From the NCBI GenBank assembly GCA_015067585.1, contig SVMC01000016.1, forward strand, positions 1 through 34,414: DNA of 34,414 nucleotides, given 5' to 3'. Below, piece after piece: positions 1 through 7,846 of the stretch. Origin of the DNA: Oscillospiraceae bacterium (GTDB lineage Bacteria; Bacillota; Clostridia; Oscillospirales; Oscillospiraceae). The stretch's first letter is position 1. Every line of letters starts with the position of its first letter. The notes under the pieces were generated by a model. It was given only the letters and a program-made list of their open reading frames with translations, ran no database searches and was not told where the DNA came from. The position numbers were made by a program, and so were the translations under genes.

Positions 1-1
1 C

Positions 2-2569
2 GAGATCGTTGTGGTCTGCCTGCAGTACACCCTGGATGAGTTCAACGATGAAAAGGACGAACCCACCGGCGGTGACGAGATCCCCGACTACAAGCAGGTG
101 CAGTTCCTCTATGCCGCGGGTGAGCACGGCAGCGTTGCACCCGTCCGTGAGATCGTCACCATTGACGGCAGCGACTACACCGATGTGGCGGTAAGCGCGG
201 AGCTTGGCTCCGAAGCCACCGCAGAGGAAGGCTACGCACTGGACAAGTGGACCTACGAAGCCAACAGCGACGCCAACGCGGAAGCTGCTCTGAATCAGGA
301 AGGCAGCAAGATCTTGCCCGCCGTTGAAAACGCGGACGGCGGCAAGACCTACACCTTCGAGGCCAGCTTCGCGGAAGATAAGAAGGGTGACGAAGACGAT
401 GGCGGCGAGGATGATATCCCCGACAAGTATCAGGTCTTCGTGGAATTCCGCTCTGCCAACGAAGAGCAGGGCACGGTCACCGGCAAGATCCGCCAGACCT
501 TCACCTTCGAAGAAGAAAGCGGCGATGTCGCTCCCACGCTGAACGGCGTGAGAATTTGGCCGAAGCTCAATTACACCTTCGATTACTGGGTCAGAGACAA
601 CGGCACGGAGCGACTTGACAATGCACAGGTGCAGCGAGTCATTGAGAATGTTTCCGGCGGTACTACCATCGTATTCACCGCAAACTTTGCCCTGGACATG
701 TGGACGGATGCAGAAGAAACGGAAGATCCGGATGACGAGGACACCGATGTCACCGGTGACGGCATTCCCGACTATCGTCAGTTCCGCGTGATTTACCTCT
801 CTGAAGATCTGAAGATGGGTGCAGTAAAGCCTGAGGTTGAGATCTTCACCCTGAATGATGACATTGCGGAGTATGCCGCAAAGGGTTCTTCTGCCATTGC
901 GAAGCCCCATTACGCTTTCGATCACTGGAACTATGACGGTGATGCCACCGCCGACTTTGATCCTTCTCAGGTCACCATCGCGCCGAAACTCAGCAAAGTC
1001 ACCGGCGGCGAGACCTACACCTTCAGTGCTGCCTTTGGTGAAGACAACGATGTGGATCCCGGCGTCGATCCCGATCCCGATATCCCCGGTGATGAAGTGC
1101 CGGATGTCCATCAGGCAGTGGTTACCTACCGTGTTGTAGGCGGCTTCTGGGCAGACGGTACCGATGCCGATATTCAGAAGGTCTTCACCCTGCGGGAATA
1201 CAAGCAGGATGAAGCCACCGGCAAGTGGGAATGGACGGATCTTGTTCCCGTCCCCACTCTGGGTGAAATCCCCGAAGTGACCCCCTCTGATGCCCATACC
1301 GGCGCATGGGATGCCGAAATCAGCGCGGAGACTCCCGTAACAAAGGATGTCATCTATACCTACACCTTCACCCCGCTGCCCACCTACAGTGTATCCTATG
1401 ATCTCAACGGCGGCATCGGCGCACAGAATGTGGACTACAGCACCGTCCATGTGGTGGAAGGCACTGTCATTACGGTCAAGGCCGCACCCGTACAGGAAGG
1501 CAGCCTCTTCAAGGGCTATCTTGTCGGCGAAACGACCTATCAGCCCGGTGACAGCATCACGGTTACTGCTGATGTGGAATTGGTTGCCCAGTGGGAGCTT
1601 GTCGTGCCCGGCACCGGCACCATAACCTTGACGAAGGTTGATTCTGCCGACAACAGCACAACGCTTCCCAATGTCATGTTTGAACTTTACAACGCCGATG
1701 GTACGCAGGTCGGCACCTATACCACCGATAAGAACGGCGAGGTTACTGTAGAAGATCTTCCTGCCGGTGAGCATTATTGGGTCGAGATCCGTCCGGCGGA
1801 AGGCTATCAGCTGGACAGCAGGAAGTATGAATTCACAGTTAACGGCGGTCAGACCACTGATATTGTGATTGAGAACACCAGAACGCCGGTTCCTGAGGTC
1901 TTCAGTGGAGAACACTATGCCTATATCATCGGCAAGAATGACGGTCTGGTGCATCCCGAGGACAACATCACCCGCGCGGAGGTAGCCACCATCTTCTTCC
2001 GTATGCTGGATGAGGAGACCCGAAACAAGTATATGACCAAGACCAACAGCTTCTCGGATGTGAATGAGGGCATGTGGTTCAATGCGGCAGTTTCCACCAT
2101 GGCGGCCATGGGCATCGTTAACGGTACCCCTGACGGAACCTTCCAGCCCCATAAGAATATCACCCGTGCAGAATTTGCAGCCATTGCGGCCCGATTCGAT
2201 ACCAACGGCAATACCACCGGTGTTTCCTTCAGCGATATCTACGGGCACTGGGCACAGAAGGAGATCAACATTGCCGCCAACAACGGTTGGGTGCTGGGTT
2301 ATGTGAATGGCGAATTCAAGCCTGATCAGGACATCTCCCGTGCAGAAGCTATGGCAATGGTGAACCGTGTGCTGCAGAGAATTCCCCAGGGTCAGGAAGA
2401 TCTGCTGCCTGAGATGGTCACCTGGCCCGACAACATGGATACCACCAAGTGGTACTACCTGACGGTACAGGAAGCTACCAACAGCCATGGCCACGAACGC
2501 AAGCCCAACGGTTATGAGGTCTGGACCGAACTGAAGGAAGTTCCCGACTGGGCAGCACTGGAACGCTGA
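2..2569 (+). CDS. SLH-domain cell-surface protein with repeats (5' partial)
   Basis: The frame is open from the first bases, so the N-terminus and any signal peptide lie to the left. The visible part has four degenerate repeats of about 110 residues. Each begins with an Asp-rich turn and an IPDYKQ-like motif (near 80, 415, 763 and 1095; variants IPDKYQ, IPDYRQ, VPDVHQ). An InlB/Flg_new-type beta repeat (about 1387-1590) and a SpaA/Cna-B-like domain (about 1618-1885, with GTITLTKVD at its start) follow. Three SLH domains (about 1903-2400) carry TRAE-type motifs, and a WYY/EATNSH tail ends the protein. SLH domains bind secondary cell-wall polymer, so this is probably a wall-anchored surface protein with an adhesin-like stalk. 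The Asp-rich turns (GDGIPD) resemble calcium-binding loops. The domain calls are firm; the ligand is unknown. Two hairpins follow the stop. Confidence 0.9.
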   Translation, partial: EIVVVCLQYTLDEFNDEKDEPTGGDEIPDYKQVQFLYAAGEHGSVAPVREIVTIDGSDYTDVAVSAELGSEATAEEGYALDKWTYEANSDANAEAALNQEGSKILPAVENADGGKTYTFEASFAEDKKGDEDDGGEDDIPDKYQVFVEFRSANEEQGTVTGKIRQTFTFEEESGDVAPTLNGVRIWPKLNYTFDYWVRDNGTERLDNAQVQRVIENVSGGTTIVFTANFALDMWTDAEETEDPDDEDTDVTGDGIPDYRQFRVIYLSEDLKMGAVKPEVEIFTLNDDIAEYAAKGSSAIAKPHYAFDHWNYDGDATADFDPSQVTIAPKLSKVTGGETYTFSAAFGEDNDVDPGVDPDPDIPGDEVPDVHQAVVTYRVVGGFWADGTDADIQKVFTLREYKQDEATGKWEWTDLVPVPTLGEIPEVTPSDAHTGAWDAEISAETPVTKDVIYTYTFTPLPTYSVSYDLNGGIGAQNVDYSTVHVVEGTVITVKAAPVQEGSLFKGYLVGETTYQPGDSITVTADVELVAQWELVVPGTGTITLTKVDSADNSTTLPNVMFELYNADGTQVGTYTTDKNGEVTVEDLPAGEHYWVEIRPAEGYQLDSRKYEFTVNGGQTTDIVIENTRTPVPEVFSGEHYAYIIGKNDGLVHPEDNITRAEVATIFFRMLDEETRNKYMTKTNSFSDVNEGMWFNAAVSTMAAMGIVNGTPDGTFQPHKNITRAEFAAIAARFDTNGNTTGVSFSDIYGHWAQKEINIAANNGWVLGYVNGEFKPDQDISRAEAMAMVNRVLQRIPQGQEDLLPEMVTWPDNMDTTKWYYLTVQEATNSHGHERKPNGYEVWTELKEVPDWAALER

Positions 2570-2615
2570 AACCATGAACCGGGATGAGAGTTACTCTGAA
2601 TCAGTGATAATACCG

Positions 2616-2645
2616 GCCGCCGCAGAAGGAAACTTCTGCGGCGGC
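2616..2645 (+). terminator. Strong hairpin after the SLH gene
   Basis: A perfect 13-bp GC-rich stem (2616-2628 with 2633-2645) closes on a GAAA loop, which is GNRA-type. It lies 46 bases after the SLH gene stop. No good T-run follows, so it may be a weak terminator or an mRNA 3'-end stabiliser. Confidence 0.6.
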
Positions 2646-2658
2646 TTGGCATTGCCGG

Positions 2659-2682
2659 GAAGAGTCACAAAAGTGGCTCTTC
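2659..2682 (+). terminator. Second hairpin in the same gap
   Basis: A 10-bp stem with one G-T pair (2659-2668 with 2673-2682) closes on an AAAA loop, 13 bases after the first hairpin. It also lacks a T-run. It could act with the first hairpin to end the SLH transcript, or sit in the leader of the next gene. Confidence 0.4.
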
Positions 2683-2739
2683 GTCATAGAATGATTCTGA
2701 AAGCAACTGTGGCTTTACGATTTTTCAGGAGGTAATCCT

Positions 2740-3549
2740 ATGGCGGAACAGATTTCGGGTCATACCGGCGACATCACGCCGGAACAGCAGAATATGATCT
2801 GCATCCATACAAATAAAATCACCGATGTTTGTCTGGATAAGGACTGCATCGAGGATCTTCGGGTATATCTGACGGCGGATTCGCAGGCGGTGCTGAACAG
2901 CTCCGCTGGTGCAAGGGTACGGAGCGTGGAGCTGCTTCAGGTGTACATCAATGTGGAAGAATTGGGCTTCCAGCGGGGTTATTATGCGGTGGATCTTACC
3001 TTCTATTACCGTGTAAGCGGTGAAGCAACGGCAAGAGGAGCCAGAGCAGGGGCGTTGGACGGTGTGTCAGTATTCAGCAAGCGGGTGGTGCTCTACGGCG
3101 GAGAGTACGGCGCCAAGCTCTTCTCCAGCAGAATCGCCGCGCCTCCCACCATCGGTGCATGGCAGCTTCCGGAGGCCATTGTGGAGGTGGTAGATCCCAT
3201 GGTGCTGTCCTCTAAGGTGCTGGAAACCTGCACGAACTGTCCGCAGGAGCTGACGGAGATTCCGGATGAGGTGCGGGCGGTCTTTGATCAGGATCTGGTG
3301 CTGGATAACAGCGGCAGATGCCAGTTTGTCACCATTGGCCAGTTCTCCACCATCCGTCTGGAGCGGGATGCGCAGCTTTCTGTCCCGGATGGCTGCTGCT
3401 GCATTCCACGGAAGTCCTGCAGCGGGGACAACGATTGTCAGGAGGATCCATGCGATATCTTCTCCCGCATCGACTTCCCTTACCATGCCTTCTATCCCAA
3501 CAAAAAGCACTGTGAACCCCACGAATGTGGGTGCGGAGAGAACGGATAA
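2740..3549 (+). CDS. Conserved-type Cys-rich protein of unknown function
   Basis: The 269-residue protein has no recognisable enzyme motif, signal peptide or membrane segment. AGGAGG at 2727-2732 fixes the ATG with 7-nt spacing. The first 180 residues look like a soluble beta-rich domain, including a basic stretch near SKRVVLYGG. A short acidic segment follows, then a Cys-rich tail with a CCC triplet in GCCCIP, further Cys in SCSGDNDCQEDPC, and HCEPHECGCG close to the end. Such a tail suggests metal binding or disulphide cross-linking. I have a vague impression of similar uncharacterised proteins in spore-forming clostridia, so a spore-coat or exosporium role is possible, but nothing in the sequence proves it. 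The gene stands alone between hairpins and converges with the DUF362 gene. Confidence 0.8.
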   Translation: MAEQISGHTGDITPEQQNMICIHTNKITDVCLDKDCIEDLRVYLTADSQAVLNSSAGARVRSVELLQVYINVEELGFQRGYYAVDLTFYYRVSGEATARGARAGALDGVSVFSKRVVLYGGEYGAKLFSSRIAAPPTIGAWQLPEAIVEVVDPMVLSSKVLETCTNCPQELTEIPDEVRAVFDQDLVLDNSGRCQFVTIGQFSTIRLERDAQLSVPDGCCCIPRKSCSGDNDCQEDPCDIFSRIDFPYHAFYPNKKHCEPHECGCGENG

Positions 3550-3560
3550 ACAAAAACCCC

Positions 3561-3610
3561 AAAAACAATGTGCCGGTCATCCCCTTGCGGAGATGACCGG
3601 CGTTGTTTTT
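3561..3610. terminator. Bidirectional terminator between convergent genes
   Basis: A perfect 10-bp stem (3572-3581 with 3592-3601) is flanked by an A-run on the left (3561-3566) and a T-run on the right (3604-3610), so it can end transcripts from both sides. The T-run overlaps the stop codon of the leftward gene. Confidence 0.8.
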
Positions 3611-4754
3611 AACGGTTCAGCAGCTTTGCAATGGGTGGGCGCTGCACCTTCATGGCCCCCTTGGGGCAAAATTCCTGACAGCAGAAGCAGCGGATGCAGA
3701 GCTTGCGATGGATCTGGGGTTTTCCTTTGGTCATTGTGATGGCCTTAGCGGGACAGACCTCGGCGCATTTTTTGCAGCCGATGCACTCATTGGCGACCAC
3801 CTGCGGGCGGGAGGCGATGGTGTGCTTCAGGAAGGGGGAGAGCAGCTTTCCCAAAGGACCTTTGCTGTCATCCTGGAACAAAAGGCTGTTCTTGGTTTCG
3901 ATCTTCTTGAAATCCGGGATAAAAAATTGAGATAGATCGCCATATATGTCCAGATTTTCTGCAGTTTCCGGGATCAGACCCCGTTCCAGAGCGGCTTCCA
4001 GTGTGGGGATCTCGCTGCGTTCAACCCCGAGGATGGCGGCGCAGGCCAGATCTACCATGTGGGGATTTTGTCCTGCCAGTATGGCGCCGATGGGCCTTGG
4101 GGTGCCGGCGGTGGGGCCGTTGCCCTCCATGCCCACCACAGCATCCACGATGCACAGCCTCGGCTTCCAGTATTCGTTCAGATCCACCAGCATCCGGGCG
4201 AAATCGGCAGGCTCGGAGTATTTGAAGTGGTATTCTGCCTTTAAGGTGCCGGGAATGGTGCCGAACAGGTTCTTTGCTGCTGCGGACATGGCCATCATGC
4301 CGTGGGTCTTCAGCTTGCAGAAGTTGATGATCTCGTCGCAATCATCCAGCCATGCGGTGTATTGGAAGCTTTTTGCCACCTTCGCTTCGGGAAACTCTGC
4401 GGTTTTCTGGGAGAAATCCTGATTCAGCTTTGCGCCGTGCTTCTCCGTTTCACGCATTCCTGTGGCATGATAGACGGGTGCAAGGTAGGCTGCGCTGTAA
4501 AGACCGCCGGGACTATCGCCAATGATGACCTCAGCGCCCCGTTCCCGCAGCAGCTCCGTCAGAGCGCACAGCAGGGTAGGATGGGTGGTGGCAGCGGCAT
4601 CTGGCTTTAAGAAGGAGACAAGATTTGCCTTGATGCCAATCTTCATGCCCGGGCGAACCCAATCAAGACCGCCCACCGGAGCAATGGCCTTTTCAAGGGC
4701 AGCGCGGCAAAGAGAAAGATCATATTCTTTGCAGGGAACAACAGCGACATCCAT
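3609..4754 (-). CDS. DUF362 protein with C-terminal 2x[4Fe-4S] ferredoxin domain
   Basis: The 381-residue protein starts at the ATG at 4754 (MDVAVVPC), with an AAAGGA ribosome site upstream; the frame stays open farther upstream but that part does not look coding. The N-terminal 300 residues match the DUF362 family, with NLVSFLKPDAAATTHP, a GDSPGG turn, KTHGMM and GMEGNGPT. The C-terminus has two clostridial-ferredoxin clusters, CIGCKKCAEVCP and CIRCFCCQEFCP, which should hold two [4Fe-4S] centres. The second has an extra Cys (FCC). The family is common in anaerobes and presumably transfers electrons; the substrate is unknown. The length is normal for the family. It is divergent from the LCP operon, sharing a 158-bp promoter region. 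Confidence 0.9.
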   Translation of the reverse strand: MDVAVVPCKEYDLSLCRAALEKAIAPVGGLDWVRPGMKIGIKANLVSFLKPDAAATTHPTLLCALTELLRERGAEVIIGDSPGGLYSAAYLAPVYHATGMRETEKHGAKLNQDFSQKTAEFPEAKVAKSFQYTAWLDDCDEIINFCKLKTHGMMAMSAAAKNLFGTIPGTLKAEYHFKYSEPADFARMLVDLNEYWKPRLCIVDAVVGMEGNGPTAGTPRPIGAILAGQNPHMVDLACAAILGVERSEIPTLEAALERGLIPETAENLDIYGDLSQFFIPDFKKIETKNSLLFQDDSKGPLGKLLSPFLKHTIASRPQVVANECIGCKKCAEVCPAKAITMTKGKPQIHRKLCIRCFCCQEFCPKGAMKVQRPPIAKLLNR

Positions 4755-4790
4755 TGGCTCAGATCCTTTCAGCGGGAGAATACTTCTATT

Positions 4791-4819
4791 ACAATAGCAT
4801 ATTCCGTGGGAAACCACAA
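4791..4819 (-). promoter_or_regulatory. Sigma-A-type promoter for the DUF362 gene
   Basis: Reading leftward, TTGTGG (4814-4819) lies 17 bp from TATTGT (4791-4796). A TGC just before the -10 makes it an extended -10. It ends 36 bp before the start codon at 4754. Confidence 0.6.
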
Positions 4820-4857
4820 AGAAAAATTGAGTGAAATGACAAAAAACATTTTTCCTG

Positions 4858-4886
4858 TTTACAGAGCGGCAAAATAGAGATAAAAT
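4858..4886 (+). promoter_or_regulatory. Sigma-A promoter for the LCP operon
   Basis: TTTACA (4858-4863), a 17-bp spacer and TAAAAT (4881-4886) lie just upstream of the ribosome site at 4899-4905. The predicted leader is only about 20 nt. Confidence 0.75.
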
Positions 4887-4912
4887 AAGGAAAATGAAGG
4901 GAGGGATTTCGA

Positions 4913-6304
4913 GTGAACAATGATTTCTTTGATTATGATGAACTGAGCCGCAGCGTGGATGACCTTCTGAACGATGAATACGGAGCACCGGAGCAGAACA
5001 CCGATGATTTTGCTCCCAATTGGCAGCAGGATGATCTGCCGGATAACTATTACATTTTCCGCAACGCGGCCAATCACTATGGTGCGGGCTATGTCCCGGA
5101 AGAAGAGCCGGTTTCCCATTATGATGAGGAAGCGGCAGCCATGCGCTATGATCCCCAGACGAATACCGGCGCGGTGATCCGTGCCTACAACACCGACTAT
5201 GCCACCCGTGCGGTGCAGCGGGCCACCAAAAAGGGAAGAGGCACCGCACCCGCCACCCGGGAAAGACGGCAGGTACCCGACCGTCCCCAACCCCGGATGC
5301 AGGCGGAGGCACGCCGTTCCGGAAGACCTGCACCCCGGAATGATATGAATGCCTATTACGGCGGCGAGCCCCAGATGCCGAAGAAACCCCGGAAGAAGAA
5401 AAAGCACACCTTCCTGAAAATTCTTTTGTTCATCCTCCTGCTGCTGATCGTGGCAGTGGCAGCGTTGTGGATTATGGCAAGGCAGCCGGACGGAGAGAGT
5501 CTGGAAGGCCGCCGGGAGGGCACCACCGCCATCCTGCTGGCGGGAACGGACGAGGAAGGTACCCGCACAGATACCATGATGCTGCTGTATCTGGATGAAA
5601 AGGAAGGGGAGATGGGCCTTTTGTCCCTGCCCCGTGATACCTATACCAGTATGGACATCTCTGTGCCGAAGCTCAATGCCGTCTACGGTGTGGCCGGGGG
5701 TGGCAAGGATGGCATGGAGCGGCTGCTGGATTATACCAAGGAATGCATCGGCTACCGCCCCGATGGCTATGTGCTCATCGATCTGGACTGCTTTGAGAGC
5801 CTTGTGGATCTGATGGGTGGCGTGACCTTTGATGTGCCTGTGGATATGAGCTATGAGGACCCTTCTCAGGATCTATACATTGATCTGAAGGCCGGTGAAC
5901 AGAAACTGAACGGCAAGGAAGCCATGTGGGTGGTGCGCTACCGCTCCGGCTATGCCGCTGCGGATCTGCAGCGGGTGGAGGTGCAGCGGGATTTCATTCA
6001 GGCTGCGCTGACCCAGTGGCTGACGGTGGGCAATCTCTGGAAGACCCCCGGTGTGGCTGCCATTCTCACCACAAATACCACCACCAATCTGAGCCTGCAG
6101 GAGCTGGCATGGATCGCAAAGGCGGCAAAGAGCATCGGCACGGAGAATGTGCAGACCGATACCCTGCCCGGTGAAGGCGCTTATGTGGGAGACGGTTCTT
6201 ACTATATCCTTTGGCCCGAGACCACCGCAAGGCTGATCAATGAGCATTATAACCCTTATCACGAGGAAGTTTCCCCGGATGCGATCTATTCCCCCTACTA
6301 TTAA
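4913..6304 (+). CDS. LytR-CpsA-Psr (LCP) family cell-wall glycopolymer ligase
   Basis: The 463-residue protein starts at a GTG, 7 nt after GGGAGGG. It has a long, charged cytoplasmic N-terminal region (about 160 residues), a basic stop-transfer patch, one membrane helix (about 166-189) and an extracellular LCP domain. Typical LCP motifs are LLAGTD, RTDTMMLL, LLSLPRDTY, KLNAVY, YVLIDLDCF and an Arg-rich helix around LQRVEVQRDF. LCP proteins move lipid-linked teichoic acids or other glycopolymers onto peptidoglycan. The cytoplasmic extension is longer than usual and rich in Tyr, Asp and Arg, so it may be a regulatory or interaction segment. It is first in an operon with tRNA-related genes; its stop overlaps the next ribosome site. 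Confidence 0.92.
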   Translation: MNNDFFDYDELSRSVDDLLNDEYGAPEQNTDDFAPNWQQDDLPDNYYIFRNAANHYGAGYVPEEEPVSHYDEEAAAMRYDPQTNTGAVIRAYNTDYATRAVQRATKKGRGTAPATRERRQVPDRPQPRMQAEARRSGRPAPRNDMNAYYGGEPQMPKKPRKKKKHTFLKILLFILLLLIVAVAALWIMARQPDGESLEGRREGTTAILLAGTDEEGTRTDTMMLLYLDEKEGEMGLLSLPRDTYTSMDISVPKLNAVYGVAGGGKDGMERLLDYTKECIGYRPDGYVLIDLDCFESLVDLMGGVTFDVPVDMSYEDPSQDLYIDLKAGEQKLNGKEAMWVVRYRSGYAAADLQRVEVQRDFIQAALTQWLTVGNLWKTPGVAAILTTNTTTNLSLQELAWIAKAAKSIGTENVQTDTLPGEGAYVGDGSYYILWPETTARLINEHYNPYHEEVSPDAIYSPYY

Positions 6305-6313
6305 GGAGACGGT

Positions 6314-6883
6314 ATGACAGACTTTTATATTGACCCTGCTTTATATCACGGCAGTCCTGCGGACCTCAGCGGACGGACAGAGGCGGAATGCCGCACATAT
6401 GCTCTTCTGGACGAGCTGCAGATTCCCTTTGACCGGGTAGACCATGACCCGGCGGCTACCATTGCCATGTGCGAATGCGTGGATGAGCGCCTTGGCACGA
6501 AGATCTGCAAGAACCTCTTTTTGTGCAATCGCCAGAAGACCCAGTTTTATCTGCTGCTCCTGCGGGGCAGTAAGGTATTCCATACCAAGGATCTTTCCAA
6601 GCAGCTTGGCTGCAGCCGCCTTTCCTTTGCCTCCGGCGAGGATATGGAGCGGTATCTTGGCTTGACCCCCGGCTCTGCCAGCGTGCTGGGCCTGATGAAC
6701 GACACGGAAGGGAAGGTACAGCTCGTTATTGACAAGGGAGTCGCTCAGCAGGAGCTGTGGGGCTGCCATCCCTGCATCAATACCGCATCCCTGCGCCTTG
6801 CAGGAAAGGATATTTTAGAAAAATTCCTGCCCGCGGTGAACCACAGCCCGATTTTTGTGGATCTTCCGGAGGATGAGGAATGA
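6314..6883 (+). CDS. YbaK/ProXp-type aminoacyl-tRNA deacylase (PrdX-like)
   Basis: The 189-residue protein belongs to the YbaK/prolyl-tRNA-synthetase-associated editing family. Features seen are the opening helix AECRTYALLDELQIPF, HDPAATIAMCE, the core KICKNLFLCNRQKTQFYLLLL, KDLSKQLGCSRLSFAS, and GLTPGSASVLGLMND. Members of this family hydrolyse mischarged tRNA, typically Ala-tRNA(Pro), in the cytoplasm. AAGGAG (6303-6308) overlaps the LCP stop and sets the ATG at 6314. The 3' end overlaps the next gene by 4 bp (ATGA), so the two are translationally coupled. The family assignment is firm; the exact tRNA substrate is inferred. Confidence 0.88.
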   Translation: MTDFYIDPALYHGSPADLSGRTEAECRTYALLDELQIPFDRVDHDPAATIAMCECVDERLGTKICKNLFLCNRQKTQFYLLLLRGSKVFHTKDLSKQLGCSRLSFASGEDMERYLGLTPGSASVLGLMNDTEGKVQLVIDKGVAQQELWGCHPCINTASLRLAGKDILEKFLPAVNHSPIFVDLPEDEE

Positions 6884-7845
6884 AAAGGCTTCTTTTGATG
6901 CTCCATGATTGCGATGAAGCTCGTCGGGAGAAGATTTTTACCCTCTGCGAGGGAAAAATGGAGCCGGTGTTTTTGTCGGAGAATGACCCCGATTATTCTG
7001 CTTATATGAAGCGTGCAGAGGTCATTTTTGGAGAGCCTTCCCCGCAGGCACTTTTGGAGACGGAGGGCCTTCGTTGGCTGCAGCTCTCCTGGGCGGGAGC
7101 GGATCGATTCCTTCCACCGATAAAGGAGCGGAAGAATGTGACCCTCACCAATGCCTCCGGGGCCTACGGTGTGACCATTGCAGAGCACGCCATAGCCATG
7201 CTTTTGGCACTGGCGCGGCGCTTTCCTGCCTATGGCCGCCAGCAGCGGCAGGGCATCTGGCAGGATCTTGGCTCGGAATGGGGCCTTGCGGGAAAGACGG
7301 CGCTGATTTTGGGCGTTGGCGATTTAGGTACTCAGCTTGCTCTTCGGCTTCGTTCCTTCGATATGCATATTGTGGGCCTTTGCAGAAGCGCAAGACCGGC
7401 AAAGCTGCCCTTTGACGATTTGATCACCATGGAAGAGCTGGATGAGGCCTTGCCCCGGGCAGATGCTGTCTTTGGCTGCCTGCCGGGAACACCCAAGACG
7501 GCGGGACTTCTTTCCATGGAACGGCTGAATGCCATGAAGGAGGATGCCATCCTCATCAATGTGGGCCGCGGCAGCCTGCTGCGGACGCAGGAGCTTGCCG
7601 CTGTGATGCGGCAGGGTAAGCTCTTTGGCGCAGGTTTAGATGTGACGGATGAGGAACCCCTGCCAAAGGAGCACCCTCTGTGGCAGCTGGATAATGTGAT
7701 CCTTACGCCCCATGTGGCGGGCATTGCTTACGGCCACCTGAGCGCCACCTGTGACCATATCTGGGATCTGTTTCTGGACAATCTTCAAAGGTATCTGGCA
7801 GGTGAAGCGCTGCGAAATCAGGTGAGCTTTACAGAAGGCTATTGA
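6880..7845 (+). CDS. D-2-hydroxyacid dehydrogenase (NAD(P)-binding)
   Basis: The 321-residue protein has the full D-isomer 2-hydroxyacid dehydrogenase layout. An N-terminal substrate domain contains LQLSWAGADRFLP. The Rossmann motif GVGDLG sits near residue 146. The catalytic Arg is in INVGRGS, the Glu in DVTDEEPLP, and the His in LTPHVAG. Such enzymes reduce 2-keto acids to D-2-hydroxy acids with NAD(P)H. The substrate cannot be named from sequence; glyoxylate/hydroxypyruvate-like and phosphoglycerate-like activities are both possible, but no ACT domain is present. It starts inside the preceding stop (ATGA overlap) and its stop lies one base before the GluQRS start. Confidence 0.9.
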   Translation: MKRLLLMLHDCDEARREKIFTLCEGKMEPVFLSENDPDYSAYMKRAEVIFGEPSPQALLETEGLRWLQLSWAGADRFLPPIKERKNVTLTNASGAYGVTIAEHAIAMLLALARRFPAYGRQQRQGIWQDLGSEWGLAGKTALILGVGDLGTQLALRLRSFDMHIVGLCRSARPAKLPFDDLITMEELDEALPRADAVFGCLPGTPKTAGLLSMERLNAMKEDAILINVGRGSLLRTQELAAVMRQGKLFGAGLDVTDEEPLPKEHPLWQLDNVILTPHVAGIAYGHLSATCDHIWDLFLDNLQRYLAGEALRNQVSFTEGY

Positions 7846-7846
7846 T

